Positions 1 to 7,680 are shown, numbered from the stretch's first letter. The stretch is DNA of 46,704 bases from Caballeronia pedi (GCF_001544915.2 NZ_FCOE02000053.1:1-46704), one strand, 5' to 3'. The notes: a model not told the origin generated them from the sequence alone. Made by a program: numbers and translations.

Positions 1-671
1 GCCCCCGCCTGCACCACCACCGGCCAGCCCTGCACCGGCCGCGCGATGTTCAACGGCCCGCGCACGGACAGGTAGTCGCCCTTGTGATCGAGCACGTGGA
101 GCTTGTCCGGATCGAAGAACAGGCCGCTTTGCGCGTCGCGCACGAAGGCGTCGTCGGCCCAGCTATCCCAGAGGCCCGTGACGACATCGTAGAACTCGCG
201 CGCGCGCCGATAGCGCTCGTCGTGTTCCATATGCTCTTCGCGGCCGAAGTTGCGCGCGGCGTCGGGATTGGATGTCGTGACGAGATTCCACCCCGCGCGC
301 CCTTCGCTCAGATGATCGAGCGAAGCGAAGCGCCGCGCGATGTGATACGGCTCGTCGAATGTAGTCGACGCCGTCGCCACCAGCCCGATGCGTTCGGTCA
401 CCGAGGCGAGCGCGGAGAGCAGCGTGAACGGTTCGAACGATGTCGCGGTATGGCTGCGCTTGAGCGCGTTCACCGGCATGTTGAGAACGGCGAGATGGTC
501 AGCCATGAAGAACGCATCGAAGCAGGCTTTTTCCAGCGTCTGCACGAAGCGCTTCAGATGCCTGAAGTTGAAGTTGGCGTCGGGGAATGCGCCCGGATAG
601 CGCCACGCGCCGGTGTGCAGACTGACCGGGCGCATGAACGCGCCGAGATGGAGTTGTCGGGAGTGTGGCAT
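1..671 (-). CDS. LLM-class FMN-dependent monooxygenase, NtaA/SnaA/DszA/SoxA-type (3' end beyond the window)
   Basis: The visible 223 residues begin with a typical family N-terminus (RQLHLGAFMRP, then GAWRYPGAFPDANF) and contain FMADHLAVLNMP, a TERIGLVATASTTFDEPYH strand and the SEGRAGWNLVTTSNP motif of flavin-dependent monooxygenases that act on sulfur or nitrogen compounds with reduced FMN from a separate reductase. The rest of the gene lies left of the window, so substrate and C-terminus cannot be judged. The ATG at 671 is chosen because the N-terminus then fits the family; an in-frame ATG further upstream would add about 22 residues. It lies 111 bp downstream of the encapsulin-cargo desulfurase on the same strand and beside ssuD-type genes, so a role in organosulfur scavenging is a reasonable inference. 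The substrate remains unknown. Confidence 0.85.
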   Translation of the reverse strand, partial: MPHSRQLHLGAFMRPVSLHTGAWRYPGAFPDANFNFRHLKRFVQTLEKACFDAFFMADHLAVLNMPVNALKRSHTATSFEPFTLLSALASVTERIGLVATASTTFDEPYHIARRFASLDHLSEGRAGWNLVTTSNPDAARNFGREEHMEHDERYRRAREFYDVVTGLWDSWADDAFVRDAQSGLFFDPDKLHVLDHKGDYLSVRGPLNIARPVQGWPVVVQAG

Positions 672-782
672 CGCGTCGGTTGGAGAACGAATGGCAGGTC
701 GCGCCAAGGTACTCCAACTCGCGAAAACACGCTCGATCATCCGGGCATATCGATAGCAACCGATGTCATGTACCGCGCCGTT

Positions 783-2759
783 TCACCTCCGTGCGGCGAG
801 ATTGCGCACGACCGAGATCATGCGGTCCACTTCATCGCAGGTGTTGTAGAACGCGAGCGAAGGCCGCACCGTCGCCTCGACGCCGAAGCGCCGCAGGATC
901 GGCTGCGCGCAATGATGCCCGGAGCGCACCGCGATGCCCTCTTCGTTCAGCGCACGTCCGACCTCTTCCGGCTGATAGCCCTTCAGCACGAACGACAGCA
1001 CGCTCGCCTTGTCGTCCGCCGTGCCGATCAGCCGCACGCCGGGCACGGGCCGCAGCAGGTTCGTCGCATACGCGAGCAGATCATGCTCGTACCGCCCGAT
1101 ATTCTCGATACCGATGCGCGTCACGTAGTCGATCGCGGCCGCGAGCCCCACCGCATCCGCGATGTTGCCCGTGCCCGCCTCGAAACGGCTCGGCGGGCCC
1201 TGGAACACGGTGCGCTCGAAGGTCACGTCCTGAATCATGTTGCCGCCGCCTTCCCACGGCGGCATATCTTCGAGCACCTCGCGCTTGCCGTACACCGCGC
1301 CGATGCCCGTCGGCCCGAACAGCTTGTGGCCCGAGAACACGAAGAAGTCAGCGTCGATGCTCTGCACATCCACCCGCATGTGCGACACCGACTGCGCGCC
1401 GTCGACGAGCGCCCGCGCGCCCGCCCGATGCGCCATCGCGACGATCTCCCGCACCGGCACGACGGTCCCGAGCGCATTCGACACCTGCGTGACCGCCACG
1501 ATCTTCGTGCGCCCGTTGAGCATGCGCTGGTATTCGTCGAGCAGCACCTGTCCCGAATCGTCGACCGGGATCACGCGCAGCTTCGCGCCCGTGAGTGAGG
1601 CGAGCTGCTGCCACGGCACGATGTTCGCGTGATGCTCCAGATGCGACACGATGATCTCGTCGCCCTCGCCGACGTTCTTCACGCCCCACGACTTCGCCAC
1701 CAGGTTGATGCCCTCGGTCGTGCCGCGCACGAAGATGATCTCTTCCGTCGAGGCCGCATTGAGGAAGCGTCGCACCGTCTCGCGTGCGCCTTCGTAGGCA
1801 TCGGTTGCCCGGCCCGCGATGGCATGCGCCGCGCGGTGGATATTCGAGTTCTCGTGGGCATAGAAGTACGCGAGCCGGTCGATGACCGCCTGCGGCTTTT
1901 GCGTGGTCGCCGCGTTGTCGAACCAGACGAGCTGGCGGCCGTTCACGCGCTCCTGAAGAATCGGGAAGTCGCGGCGGATCGCGTTGACGTCGAACGGCGG
2001 ATGCGCGGAGTTCGCATACGGCGTCTGGCTGCGGCTGTCATCGGCGAAATAGTAGGAGCCCGTACGATCGAAATCGGCGGGTGCGCTGCGCGGCTCCGCA
2101 GCGAGCGAGCGCAGGAAGTCGTCGCCGGGCAGGCCGAACGATTCGGGCGTCGCGGCGTATCCCCGCGGGGGCGTGTGGCGTTGCGCGTGCGGCGCATCGG
2201 CGCCTTCGTTCAGAAAGTAATAGCCGGAAGTCGCCGCGCCCGACGCCGCAGGCCGCTCGATCTGCACCGGTTCGGCGCCGAGCGCCGCGCCGCCCAGACG
2301 CGGTTCCATCGCGGGCGCGACGGTATGCACCAGATCCGGCACGCCGTCATGCGCGACGGCATGCGGCACGAGCGCGGGCGCGCGATTGCCGATCGACAGC
2401 ACATGCAGCGGCGACGACGGCGCGAGATTCGCCCCCGGCGCGATGCCTTGCGGTATCGACAGGCCCGGCACGCCGGTACCCGTGCCGCCCGGTCCGGCGA
2501 GCGGCGAGCCCGGCGGCGCGGGATTGCTCGCTACACTCGTCGCGGGTGCGGTGAACGGCAGCGCCGCCGAAATCGACTCGCCGCCGCCGCTGCCGAGACT
2601 CGCGGCGGCTGGCGTCGCGCTGCCCGGCACGCTCGAAAAAAACGCGTTGGCGAGGCGCGCGAGCGTCGCCACGTCGGGCAGGCCCGCGGGCGCATCCGCC
2701 TGCGGCAGCGACGGCGACGCGTGGCTGACGGGATTAGCGGTAGGTGTCGGGATAGTCAT
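783..2759 (-). CDS. Encapsulin cargo cysteine desulfurase (SufS-like) with disordered N-terminal loading extension
   Basis: This PLP enzyme removes sulfur from L-cysteine, giving alanine and a protein persulfide. Of 658 residues, about 256-658 are a complete SufS/CsdA-type class II desulfurase: DNAATTQKP at 281, LEHHAN with PLP-stacking H376, PLP-binding D453 (LVDGAQ), Schiff-base K479 (SGHK), RFEAGT at 525 and the catalytic cysteine C617 in SGHHCAQP. Residues 1-250 are Pro/Ala/Gly-rich and apparently disordered, with short conserved-looking islands (LARLANAFFSSVPG at 33-46, GYYFLNEG at 179, SYYFADD at 235). Such an extension is the known hallmark of family 2A encapsulin cargo, where it anchors the enzyme inside the shell. 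The start at 2759 overlaps the shell gene's end by 26 bp, implying coupling. A start at 2801 would add 14 residues unlike the rest of the extension. Confidence 0.93.
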   Translation of the reverse strand: MTIPTPTANPVSHASPSLPQADAPAGLPDVATLARLANAFFSSVPGSATPAAASLGSGGGESISAALPFTAPATSVASNPAPPGSPLAGPGGTGTGVPGLSIPQGIAPGANLAPSSPLHVLSIGNRAPALVPHAVAHDGVPDLVHTVAPAMEPRLGGAALGAEPVQIERPAASGAATSGYYFLNEGADAPHAQRHTPPRGYAATPESFGLPGDDFLRSLAAEPRSAPADFDRTGSYYFADDSRSQTPYANSAHPPFDVNAIRRDFPILQERVNGRQLVWFDNAATTQKPQAVIDRLAYFYAHENSNIHRAAHAIAGRATDAYEGARETVRRFLNAASTEEIIFVRGTTEGINLVAKSWGVKNVGEGDEIIVSHLEHHANIVPWQQLASLTGAKLRVIPVDDSGQVLLDEYQRMLNGRTKIVAVTQVSNALGTVVPVREIVAMAHRAGARALVDGAQSVSHMRVDVQSIDADFFVFSGHKLFGPTGIGAVYGKREVLEDMPPWEGGGNMIQDVTFERTVFQGPPSRFEAGTGNIADAVGLAAAIDYVTRIGIENIGRYEHDLLAYATNLLRPVPGVRLIGTADDKASVLSFVLKGYQPEEVGRALNEEGIAVRSGHHCAQPILRRFGVEATVRPSLAFYNTCDEVDRMISVVRNLAARR

Positions 2760-3666
2760 GGTACTTGGCGATCTCCACGTCATCCAGAACGGCCAGCGCA
2801 TCCGGCGAATGCACCGCGAGCGAGCAATACAGCGAGATCAGATACGACGCGATCGCGTGATTGTTGATGCCCATGAAGCGTACCGACAGACCCGGCCCCT
2901 GCTCGCCCGCCACCCCCGGCTGATACAGGCCGACCACGCCCTGCCGCTTGTCGCCCACGCGCAACAGCAGAATCTTGGTCTTGTTGTCCGCCACCGGCAC
3001 CTTGTCCGACGGAATCAGCGGAATGCCGCGCCACGTCAGGAACTGCGAACCGAACAGGCTCACGGTCGGCGGCGGCACGCCACGGCGCGTGCATTCACGG
3101 CCGAACGCGGCGATCGCGAGCGGATGTGTGAGGAAGAACGCCGGCTCTTTCCAGACGCGCGTGAGCAGTTCGTCGAGATCGTCGGGCGTCGGCGCGCCGG
3201 TCAGCGGAAACACGCGCTGTTCCTCGGCGACATTCGCGAGCAGGCCGTAATCGGGATTGTTGATGAGCTGGCTTTCCTGAAGCTCCTTGATCGTCTCGAT
3301 GGTGAGGCGCAACTGCTCCTTGGTCTGATCGTGCGGGCTGCTGTAGAGATCGGCCACGCGCGTCTGCACGTCGAGCACCGTGCTCACCGCGTTCAGGAAG
3401 TATTCGCGTGGCGCCTCTTCGTAAGGCACGAAGGTGCGCGGCAGCATGCTGTCGTCTTCGCGCTGCGTGCACAGCGCGCGCACCGCCTCGGGATTCTTCA
3501 CCTGATTCAGACGATAGATGCCCGCCTCGACCGGCACCCATTGCAGCAGATGCGTGAGCCAGCGAGGCGTGATGGTCGAGAGTTGCGGGACCGTCTTGGT
3601 GGCGTTGGCTAGTTGCCGTGCTGCGGTATCGCCGAGCGCGGACGCGCCGCCGACTGTTGCGGTCAT
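2734..3666 (-). CDS. Family 2A encapsulin shell protein (SrpI-like)
   Basis: The 310-residue protein matches the SrpI/family 2A encapsulin pattern. It has an extended N-terminal arm (about residues 1-40, ending TPRWLTHLLQWVPVEAGIYRLN), then an HK97-type body with YEEAPREYFLNAVSTVLDVQ, NNPDYGLLANV, the PTPDDLDELLTRVWKEPAFFLTHP-type segment, GIPLIPSDKVPV and LRVGDKRQGVVGLYQPG, and a C-terminus with GINNHAIASYLISLYCSLAV. Members self-assemble into icosahedral shells and package cysteine desulfurase; in other bacteria family 2A compartments store elemental sulfur. SD sequence CGGAG lies 7 nt before the ATG. The next gene downstream encodes the matching cargo, and serine acetyltransferase and rhodanese genes lie upstream, which is the typical family 2A neighbourhood. 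A separate promoter with a possible operator precedes it. Confidence 0.95.
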   Translation of the reverse strand: MTATVGGASALGDTAARQLANATKTVPQLSTITPRWLTHLLQWVPVEAGIYRLNQVKNPEAVRALCTQREDDSMLPRTFVPYEEAPREYFLNAVSTVLDVQTRVADLYSSPHDQTKEQLRLTIETIKELQESQLINNPDYGLLANVAEEQRVFPLTGAPTPDDLDELLTRVWKEPAFFLTHPLAIAAFGRECTRRGVPPPTVSLFGSQFLTWRGIPLIPSDKVPVADNKTKILLLRVGDKRQGVVGLYQPGVAGEQGPGLSVRFMGINNHAIASYLISLYCSLAVHSPDALAVLDDVEIAKYHDYPDTYR

Positions 3667-3707
3667 GGGAAGCTCCGGGGTCTATAGAAGAAGGACGGGA
3701 ATGCTTA

Positions 3708-3748
3708 TGAACGGGCGTCATTATCACGAGGCCACAAACCCCGTTCAA
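3708..3748 (-). promoter_or_regulatory. Encapsulin promoter framed by an 8-bp inverted repeat (candidate XRE operator)
   Basis: Reading the minus strand, a -35 TTGAAC (3743-3748), 17-bp spacer and -10 GATAAT (3720-3725) form a good sigma70 promoter about 50 bp before the shell ATG. A perfect inverted repeat frames it: TGAACGGG at 3708-3715 and CCCGTTCA at 3740-3747. One arm overlaps the -35 and the other lies near the expected transcription start. The arms are 32 bp apart, about three helical turns, so bound proteins would face the same side. The XRE regulator encoded just upstream is the obvious candidate binder, by inference only. Confidence 0.55.
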
Positions 3749-3768
3749 CATGCTATAGCCGTCACTTT

Positions 3769-4026
3769 TTACTTTTCCGCTGCCGAGTCGGTCAGCGGTT
3801 CCGCTTCGACGGGTTGCGCGGGCGCCAGCAGACGCGCCATCGGCACACGCAGCGCGTGCGCGAGTTTGTCGACTGTCACGATCGATGCAATGCACGAGCC
3901 GCGCTCGATCTCGCCCACGTAAGAGCGGTTCAAGCCTGCGTGCTCCGCGAGTTGCTCCTGCGTCCAGCCGTGAGACTCGCGCAGCTCGCGCACCGTCGCG
4001 CCAAAATGGCGCACTAGCGTGCTCAT
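3769..4026 (-). CDS. XRE-family helix-turn-helix regulator of the encapsulin operon
   Basis: An 85-residue Cro/C1-type protein: residues 6-62 form one HTH_3 domain (VRELRESHGWTQEQLAEHAGLNR, then YVGEIERG), followed by a short acidic tail without a sensor domain. Its ATG overlaps the serine acetyltransferase stop as ATGA, so the two are translationally coupled, and the shell gene starts 102 bp downstream. A small stand-alone HTH protein between the sulfur-supply genes and the shell/cargo pair suggests local control of the compartment. The 8-bp inverted repeat around the shell promoter is its most plausible target. With no ligand-binding domain, the signal is unknown; another regulator or partner may supply it. 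Confidence 0.88.
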   Translation of the reverse strand: MSTLVRHFGATVRELRESHGWTQEQLAEHAGLNRSYVGEIERGSCIASIVTVDKLAHALRVPMARLLAPAQPVEAEPLTDSAAEK

Positions 4027-4967
4027 GGCGAGACCTGCTCGGTCTGAAGTATCGGGATGCGCGTCGCGGCCTCGCCGCTTTGCGACAGCGCCTGCGTCAC
4101 GGATGCGCCCGGCGCGACGTCATGCGTGAGCCACACGTTGCCGCCGATGACCGCACCGCGCCCGAGCGTCACGCGTCCGAGGATGGTCGCGCCGGCATAG
4201 ATGACCACGTCGTCCTCGACGATCGGATGACGCGCGAGCCCCTTCTCCAGATGCCCCTGCGCATCGCGCGGAAAGCGCTTCGCGCCGAGCGTCACCGCCT
4301 GATAGATGCGCACGTGGTTGCCGATCACCGCCGTCTCGCCGATCACCACGCCCGTGCCGTGATCGATGAAAAAGCCCGAGCCGATGCGCGCGCCCGGATG
4401 AATGTCGATGCCAGTCTCGCCATGCGCAAGCTCGGCCACGATGCGCGCGAGCAACGGCAACTGGAGCCGGTACAACTCGTGCGCGATGCGATGATGAATC
4501 ATCACGAGAATGCCGGGATAGCAGAGCAGCACTTCATCGACGCTGCCCGCCGCCGGATCGCCCTGATAGGCCGCGAGGATGTCGCTGTCGAGCAGGCTGC
4601 GGATGCGCGGCAGCGTGCCGGCGAACGCGCGTATCGCGTTGCTGGCGCGTGTTTCGATCGCGTGGTCGTCGCGCGGCTGATGCCGCGCCTTGTATTGCAG
4701 CTCCAGCTTTGCCTGCGCGAGCAGGCCCTGCAACGCGAAGTCGAGTGCATGCCCGACGTAGAAGTTCTCGCTTTCCTGACGCAGATCGGGCGGGCCGAGC
4801 CGCATCGGAAAGAGTGCGCCTTTCAGCGCCCCGACGATGTCGGCGAGCGCCTCGCGCGCGGGAAGCTCGCGCCCGCCCGGCTCCAGCGAGCGCTTCTGCA
4901 CTTCCCGCCACTGCTGGCGGACCGTCTGAAGCGATTGGACGATGTCGTCGATGTCGAATACAGCCAC
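4023..4967 (-). CDS. cysE: Serine O-acetyltransferase (EpsC/CysE-type)
   Basis: Transfers acetyl from acetyl-CoA to L-serine, giving O-acetylserine, the direct precursor of cysteine. The 314 residues comprise an N-terminal helical domain (about 1-175) and a left-handed beta-helix of hexapeptide repeats (about 180-285). Likely active-site residues are visible: D144 in SVDEVLLCYPG, H190 in TGIDIHPGA and H203 in FIDHGTGVVIGETA. The start is a GTG at 4967 with SD AAGGA about 8 nt upstream; no ATG fits. The gene lies 34 bp after the rhodanese and overlaps the XRE gene. In family 2A encapsulin operons this enzyme is a frequent companion that supplies cysteine for the encapsulated desulfurase. The C-terminus ends ILQTEQVSP, without the usual CysK-binding terminal Ile, so it may not form the cysteine synthase complex. 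Confidence 0.93.
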   Translation of the reverse strand: MAVFDIDDIVQSLQTVRQQWREVQKRSLEPGGRELPAREALADIVGALKGALFPMRLGPPDLRQESENFYVGHALDFALQGLLAQAKLELQYKARHQPRDDHAIETRASNAIRAFAGTLPRIRSLLDSDILAAYQGDPAAGSVDEVLLCYPGILVMIHHRIAHELYRLQLPLLARIVAELAHGETGIDIHPGARIGSGFFIDHGTGVVIGETAVIGNHVRIYQAVTLGAKRFPRDAQGHLEKGLARHPIVEDDVVIYAGATILGRVTLGRGAVIGGNVWLTHDVAPGASVTQALSQSGEAATRIPILQTEQVSP

Positions 4968-5001
4968 AGTGCAGTCCTTTGGATTTGATTGGTCGTCTGC
5001 T

Positions 5002-5469
5002 TCAATCCTGAACCCAGGGCAAGCCGAGATAGCGCCAGCCGTTCTGCGTGCCGCGCCGCTGTTGCTCGTCCAGTTCGCCTTCGAATCCTTCGCTCACGTT
5101 GAATGCATGCGCAAAGCCGGCTTTCGTCGCGGCTTCGGCGGCCGCCGCCGAGCGCTTGCCGCTGCGGCACAAGAGCAGCACGATTGCATCCTTGCCGGTC
5201 TTCGCTTCCAGTTCGCGCACGAAGCGCGGATTGCGGGTAAGGCTCGTGCCCGTCGCCCACGCGACGTGCAGGCTTTCGGGCACCTGTCCCACGAATTTGC
5301 GTTCTTCGACGGTGCGCACGTCGACCAGCACGGCGTCGCCTGCCTGCACGAGCGCCCATGCGTCGGCCGGCGCTACGCTGCCTGCATAAGGCAGATGCGC
5401 CCCGACGCCTGCTTCGCGTGCCGCCTCCAGCACCGGATGAATCACACGTTCCTGTACTTCGTCAGTCAT
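5002..5469 (-). CDS. Rhodanese-like sulfurtransferase, first gene of the encapsulin operon
   Basis: A single-domain rhodanese of 155 residues that would carry or transfer sulfane sulfur as a cysteine persulfide. The CH2A-type region VLVDVRTVEERKFVGQVPES (about 48-67) and the active-site loop CRSGKRS beginning at C101 are intact, and the tail GFEGELDEQQRRGTQNGWR is typical of the PspE/GlpE-like group. ATG at 5469 has SD GGAG 5 nt upstream; a longer start at 5523 would add 18 residues covering a likely 5'UTR inverted repeat and is rejected. It leads the serine acetyltransferase by 34 bp. Rhodaneses are regular members of family 2A encapsulin loci and could mobilise sulfur to or from the compartment, but direction and partner are unproven. 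Confidence 0.92.
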   Translation of the reverse strand: MTDEVQERVIHPVLEAAREAGVGAHLPYAGSVAPADAWALVQAGDAVLVDVRTVEERKFVGQVPESLHVAWATGTSLTRNPRFVRELEAKTGKDAIVLLLCRSGKRSAAAAEAATKAGFAHAFNVSEGFEGELDEQQRRGTQNGWRYLGLPWVQD

Positions 5470-5773
5470 GACGTCTCCGTATCTTCGTTTCGTCACAGAA
5501 GCGATGGCGTCTATAGCCATCACGCTCGACTATGCGAGACACGGGCGCGAATCAGAACCAAGCATTTTTCATTTGCAAATGACGACTTGCTTTGGACCGA
5601 TTGCAGGCAGGGAACGATGGAAGAAGAACTGCGTCGACGACGCGTTGCTACGCGTCCACGCCGACGAGGGCGCGCAAGATGGCCGGCTGGCCAATGCGCA
5701 AAGAGACCGCCCAGAATAGCGAGCATGTATGCACGCCCGCTTCGCCCACGAGGCGATATGAACGCAGATGCCG
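5470..5773 (-). promoter_or_regulatory. Upstream region of the rhodanese-encapsulin operon: weak promoter and two palindromes
   Basis: This 304-bp gap has no convincing gene. On the minus strand a weak sigma70-like pair, TTCTGA (5552-5557) and CATAGT (5529-5534) with a 17-bp spacer, would start transcription near 5522. A perfect 14-bp palindrome TCATTTGCAAATGA (5569-5582) lies just above the -35, where an activator could bind. An inverted repeat GATGGC-N7-GCCATC (5503-5521) would fall in the 5'UTR. CysB or another sulfur regulator is possible, but I cannot recognise a consensus. The rest (5583-5773) shows nothing. Confidence 0.35.
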
Positions 5774-5995
5774 CTACCTTCGCCGACGTCCGCGAAGAAT
5801 TTCGTGGCCGGCATACACCGAGATGAAAACGCCGATCAGCAAGGCCGCGACGCCGAGCGACTGGTCGACGTTGTCGGGCCATGCCAGCTTGCCGTAGCAC
5901 CAGAGCGCCACGCCCAGCGCCGTCATGATCGCGCCGAACACCAGTTCCCACGCGGGTCCTGTCGCCGATGAACTGATCCGGTGCGCCATCTTCAT
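5774..5995 (-). CDS. Small two-helix membrane protein, unknown function
   Basis: A 73-residue protein with two hydrophobic segments (about 18-35, FGAIMTALGVALWCY, and 46-64, LGVAALLIGVFISVYAG) joined by a short polar loop and ending in an Arg-rich tail (GRRRR), predicted to sit in the inner membrane. It starts at the ATG at 5995 with SD GAGGAG 5 nt upstream, so translation is well supported. It follows ssuD on the same strand with a hairpin between them, and precedes the encapsulin operon. I do not recognise a family; nothing in the sequence ties it to sulfur metabolism beyond its place. Confidence 0.7.
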   Translation of the reverse strand: MKMAHRISSSATGPAWELVFGAIMTALGVALWCYGKLAWPDNVDQSLGVAALLIGVFISVYAGHEILRGRRRR

Positions 5996-6011
5996 CCCTA
6001 CTCCTCGTGAC

Positions 6012-6027
6012 GGCGGCAGACGCCGCC
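6012..6027 (-). terminator. Hairpin after ssuD
   Basis: GGCGGC-AGAC-GCCGCC is a perfect 6-bp GC stem with a 4-nt loop, beginning 3 nt beyond the ssuD stop codon. No U-run follows on the minus strand (a CTTTTA run lies on the other side), so it is a terminator-like stem-loop rather than a textbook intrinsic terminator. Confidence 0.4.
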
Positions 6028-6030
6028 CTT

Positions 6031-7158
6031 TTAGCGCGGGCCGTGGCCCGCGCGAATATCGAAGGCGCCGCCCGTTTGCCGCGCGCCGGTCGTGACGCGC
6101 CCCTTGCCGGGCAGGAGCGGGAACACCAGCTCCGCGAAGCGATACGCCTCCTCCAGATGCGGATAGCCCGACAGCACGAAGCTGTCAGCGCCCGCCTCCG
6201 TATATTCCCGCAGACGCGCCGCCACCGTCTGTGCGTCGCCGACCAGAGCCGTGCCCGCGCCGCCGCGCACGAGCCCGACGCCCGCCCACAGGTTCGGGCT
6301 GATTTCGAGCCGGTCGCGCCGGCCGCCGTGCAACTCCGCCATGCGACGCTGGCCGACCGAGTCCATCTTCGCGAAGTTCTGTTGCGATTGTGTGATGTCT
6401 TCGTCGGTGAGGCGGCTGATCAGCGAATCGGCGGCGGCCCAGGCTTCGTCGCTGGTCTCTCGCACGATCACGTGCAGACGCACGCCGCAGCGCAGCGTGC
6501 GGCCACGGCGCGCGGCGCGCTCGCGCACATCGGCGAATTTCGCGGCGACGGCGGCGGGCGGCTCGCCCCAGGTGAGATAGGTATCGACGTGCTCGGCCGC
6601 GATCTCGTGCGCCGCCTCCGACGAACCGCCGAAGTAAAGCGGCGGGTACGGCTTCTGCACGGATTCATGGAAGTTCTTCGCGCCTTTCACGCGCACGTGC
6701 TTGCCGTCGAAATCGATCGATTCGCCTGTGAAAAGCCTGCGCCATACGCCGAGGAATTCGTCTGCGTATTCGTAGCGCGCTTCGTGATCGAGAAAGACGC
6801 CATCGGCGGCGAGTTCGGTCGCATCGCCGCCCGGCACGACGTTGAGCAGCAGCCGGCCGCCCAGCGCCTCGTCGAGCGTGGCGGCCTGACGCGCGGACGC
6901 CGTGACATTACCGAGCGAAGTGCGCAGCGCGACCAGCAGCTTGATGCGGCGCGTGACCGGCGCGAGACTCGCGGCGGTCACCCACGGATCGAGACAACTG
7001 CTGCCGGTGGGAATCAACAGGCCGTCGTAGCCGAGTTCATCGGCGGCGACGGCGATTTGCCGCATATAGGCGTTGGTCGGCGCACGGCCGAAATCGGACG
7101 CGCCGAGATAGCGCGTATCGCCCGAGGTGGGCAGGAACCAGAAGACATCGAGACTCAT
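6031..7158 (-). CDS. ssuD: FMNH2-dependent alkanesulfonate monooxygenase SsuD
   Basis: Cleaves alkanesulfonates with FMNH2 and O2 to aldehyde and sulfite, releasing sulfur for assimilation. The 375-residue protein starts MSLDVFWFLPTSGDTRYLG, close to E. coli SsuD, and keeps the residues known to matter there at the same spacing: C55 (TGSSCLDPW), R227 and H229 (CGVRLHV) and R298 (GLVRGGAGTALVGD), each one position later than in E. coli. SD GGAG lies 6 nt before the chosen ATG; an ATG directly before it would sit only 3 nt from the SD. The flavin reductase SsuE and the SsuBC permease are not in view. A 64-codon gene and a promoter lie upstream on the same strand, and an SsuA-like gene diverges from them. 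Confidence 0.95.
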   Translation of the reverse strand: MSLDVFWFLPTSGDTRYLGASDFGRAPTNAYMRQIAVAADELGYDGLLIPTGSSCLDPWVTAASLAPVTRRIKLLVALRTSLGNVTASARQAATLDEALGGRLLLNVVPGGDATELAADGVFLDHEARYEYADEFLGVWRRLFTGESIDFDGKHVRVKGAKNFHESVQKPYPPLYFGGSSEAAHEIAAEHVDTYLTWGEPPAAVAAKFADVRERAARRGRTLRCGVRLHVIVRETSDEAWAAADSLISRLTDEDITQSQQNFAKMDSVGQRRMAELHGGRRDRLEISPNLWAGVGLVRGGAGTALVGDAQTVAARLREYTEAGADSFVLSGYPHLEEAYRFAELVFPLLPGKGRVTTGARQTGGAFDIRAGHGPR

Positions 7159-7264
7159 CATGCACTCCGAAGCAGCGTGAACCGCGCCGAGTCTAGCGAC
7201 GCGCGGATGACCGGCTAACCATCGAATGCCGATAAGGATATGCCCAAAGGCGCTAAGAGACGCT

Positions 7265-7459
7265 TCAGAAAGGCGGAGGCTGGAACAGATCGACTGCACT
7301 GCCCATGTTGAAGTATCCGGCCTGGGCGAACAACGCGATGTATTCGAGCCGCTCGGCGCGGCTCGCCTCTTCATCGCGGCGCGGCGTCTCACAGGCGCAT
7401 GGGTTCATCGCGGGCCGGACTTCGCGCATGCGCCAGTAATGCGTCAGCAATTGCGGCAT
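7265..7459 (-). CDS. Small hypothetical protein upstream of ssuD
   Basis: A 64-residue reading frame, charged in the middle (ETPRRDEEASRAERLEYIALFAQAGYF) with Cys46-type residues absent from a recognisable metal motif and a proline tail (FQPPPF). It has a good SD (GAAGGAAG, 6 nt before ATG) and a plausible promoter about 30 bp upstream, so it is likely expressed, and it precedes ssuD by 106 bp on the same strand. No family recognised; a small protein accompanying sulfonate genes is the most that can be said. It could also be a leader peptide for ssuD, but it lacks obvious Cys or Met runs. Confidence 0.5.
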   Translation of the reverse strand: MPQLLTHYWRMREVRPAMNPCACETPRRDEEASRAERLEYIALFAQAGYFNMGSAVDLFQPPPF

Positions 7460-7478
7460 GGGTCGCTTCCTTCAGTTC

Positions 7479-7518
7479 TTGAAGGCTTCAATCTAGGCTG
7501 CTGCGAGTCGTTTCACAA
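7479..7518 (-). promoter_or_regulatory. Promoter of the 64-codon gene/ssuD with an overlapping palindrome
   Basis: On the minus strand TTGTGA (7513-7518), a 17-bp spacer and TAGATT (7490-7495) match the sigma70 pattern. The 13-bp palindrome TTGAAGGCTTCAA (7479-7491) covers the end of the -10 and the expected start of transcription, a position suited to a repressor. The regulator is unknown. Confidence 0.42.
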
Positions 7519-7680
7519 ACGAGCTTTTCTGCGATGCATTCCACTCGATTCATGTACGGCGGGCGAGGGAAGCAAATGCATATGACACCGATTGCGATAG
7601 CGATATCTCCATTACTACGTTGGTCCGCTTGAGCCTTCGCTCTAGCATCTGAGCTCCTTAAATAACTCCCGATTCCTGTC

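Noticed and set aside
84..1598. 504-codon plus-strand frame opposite the flavin monooxygenase and desulfurase genes
   Set aside because: Arg/His/Ala-rich translation with no motifs, antisense to two well-supported genes; typical high-GC shadow frame.
2760..2801. Longer start of the desulfurase at 2801
   Set aside because: The added residues (MRWPFWMTWRSPST) are encoded inside the shell gene and do not resemble the cargo extension.
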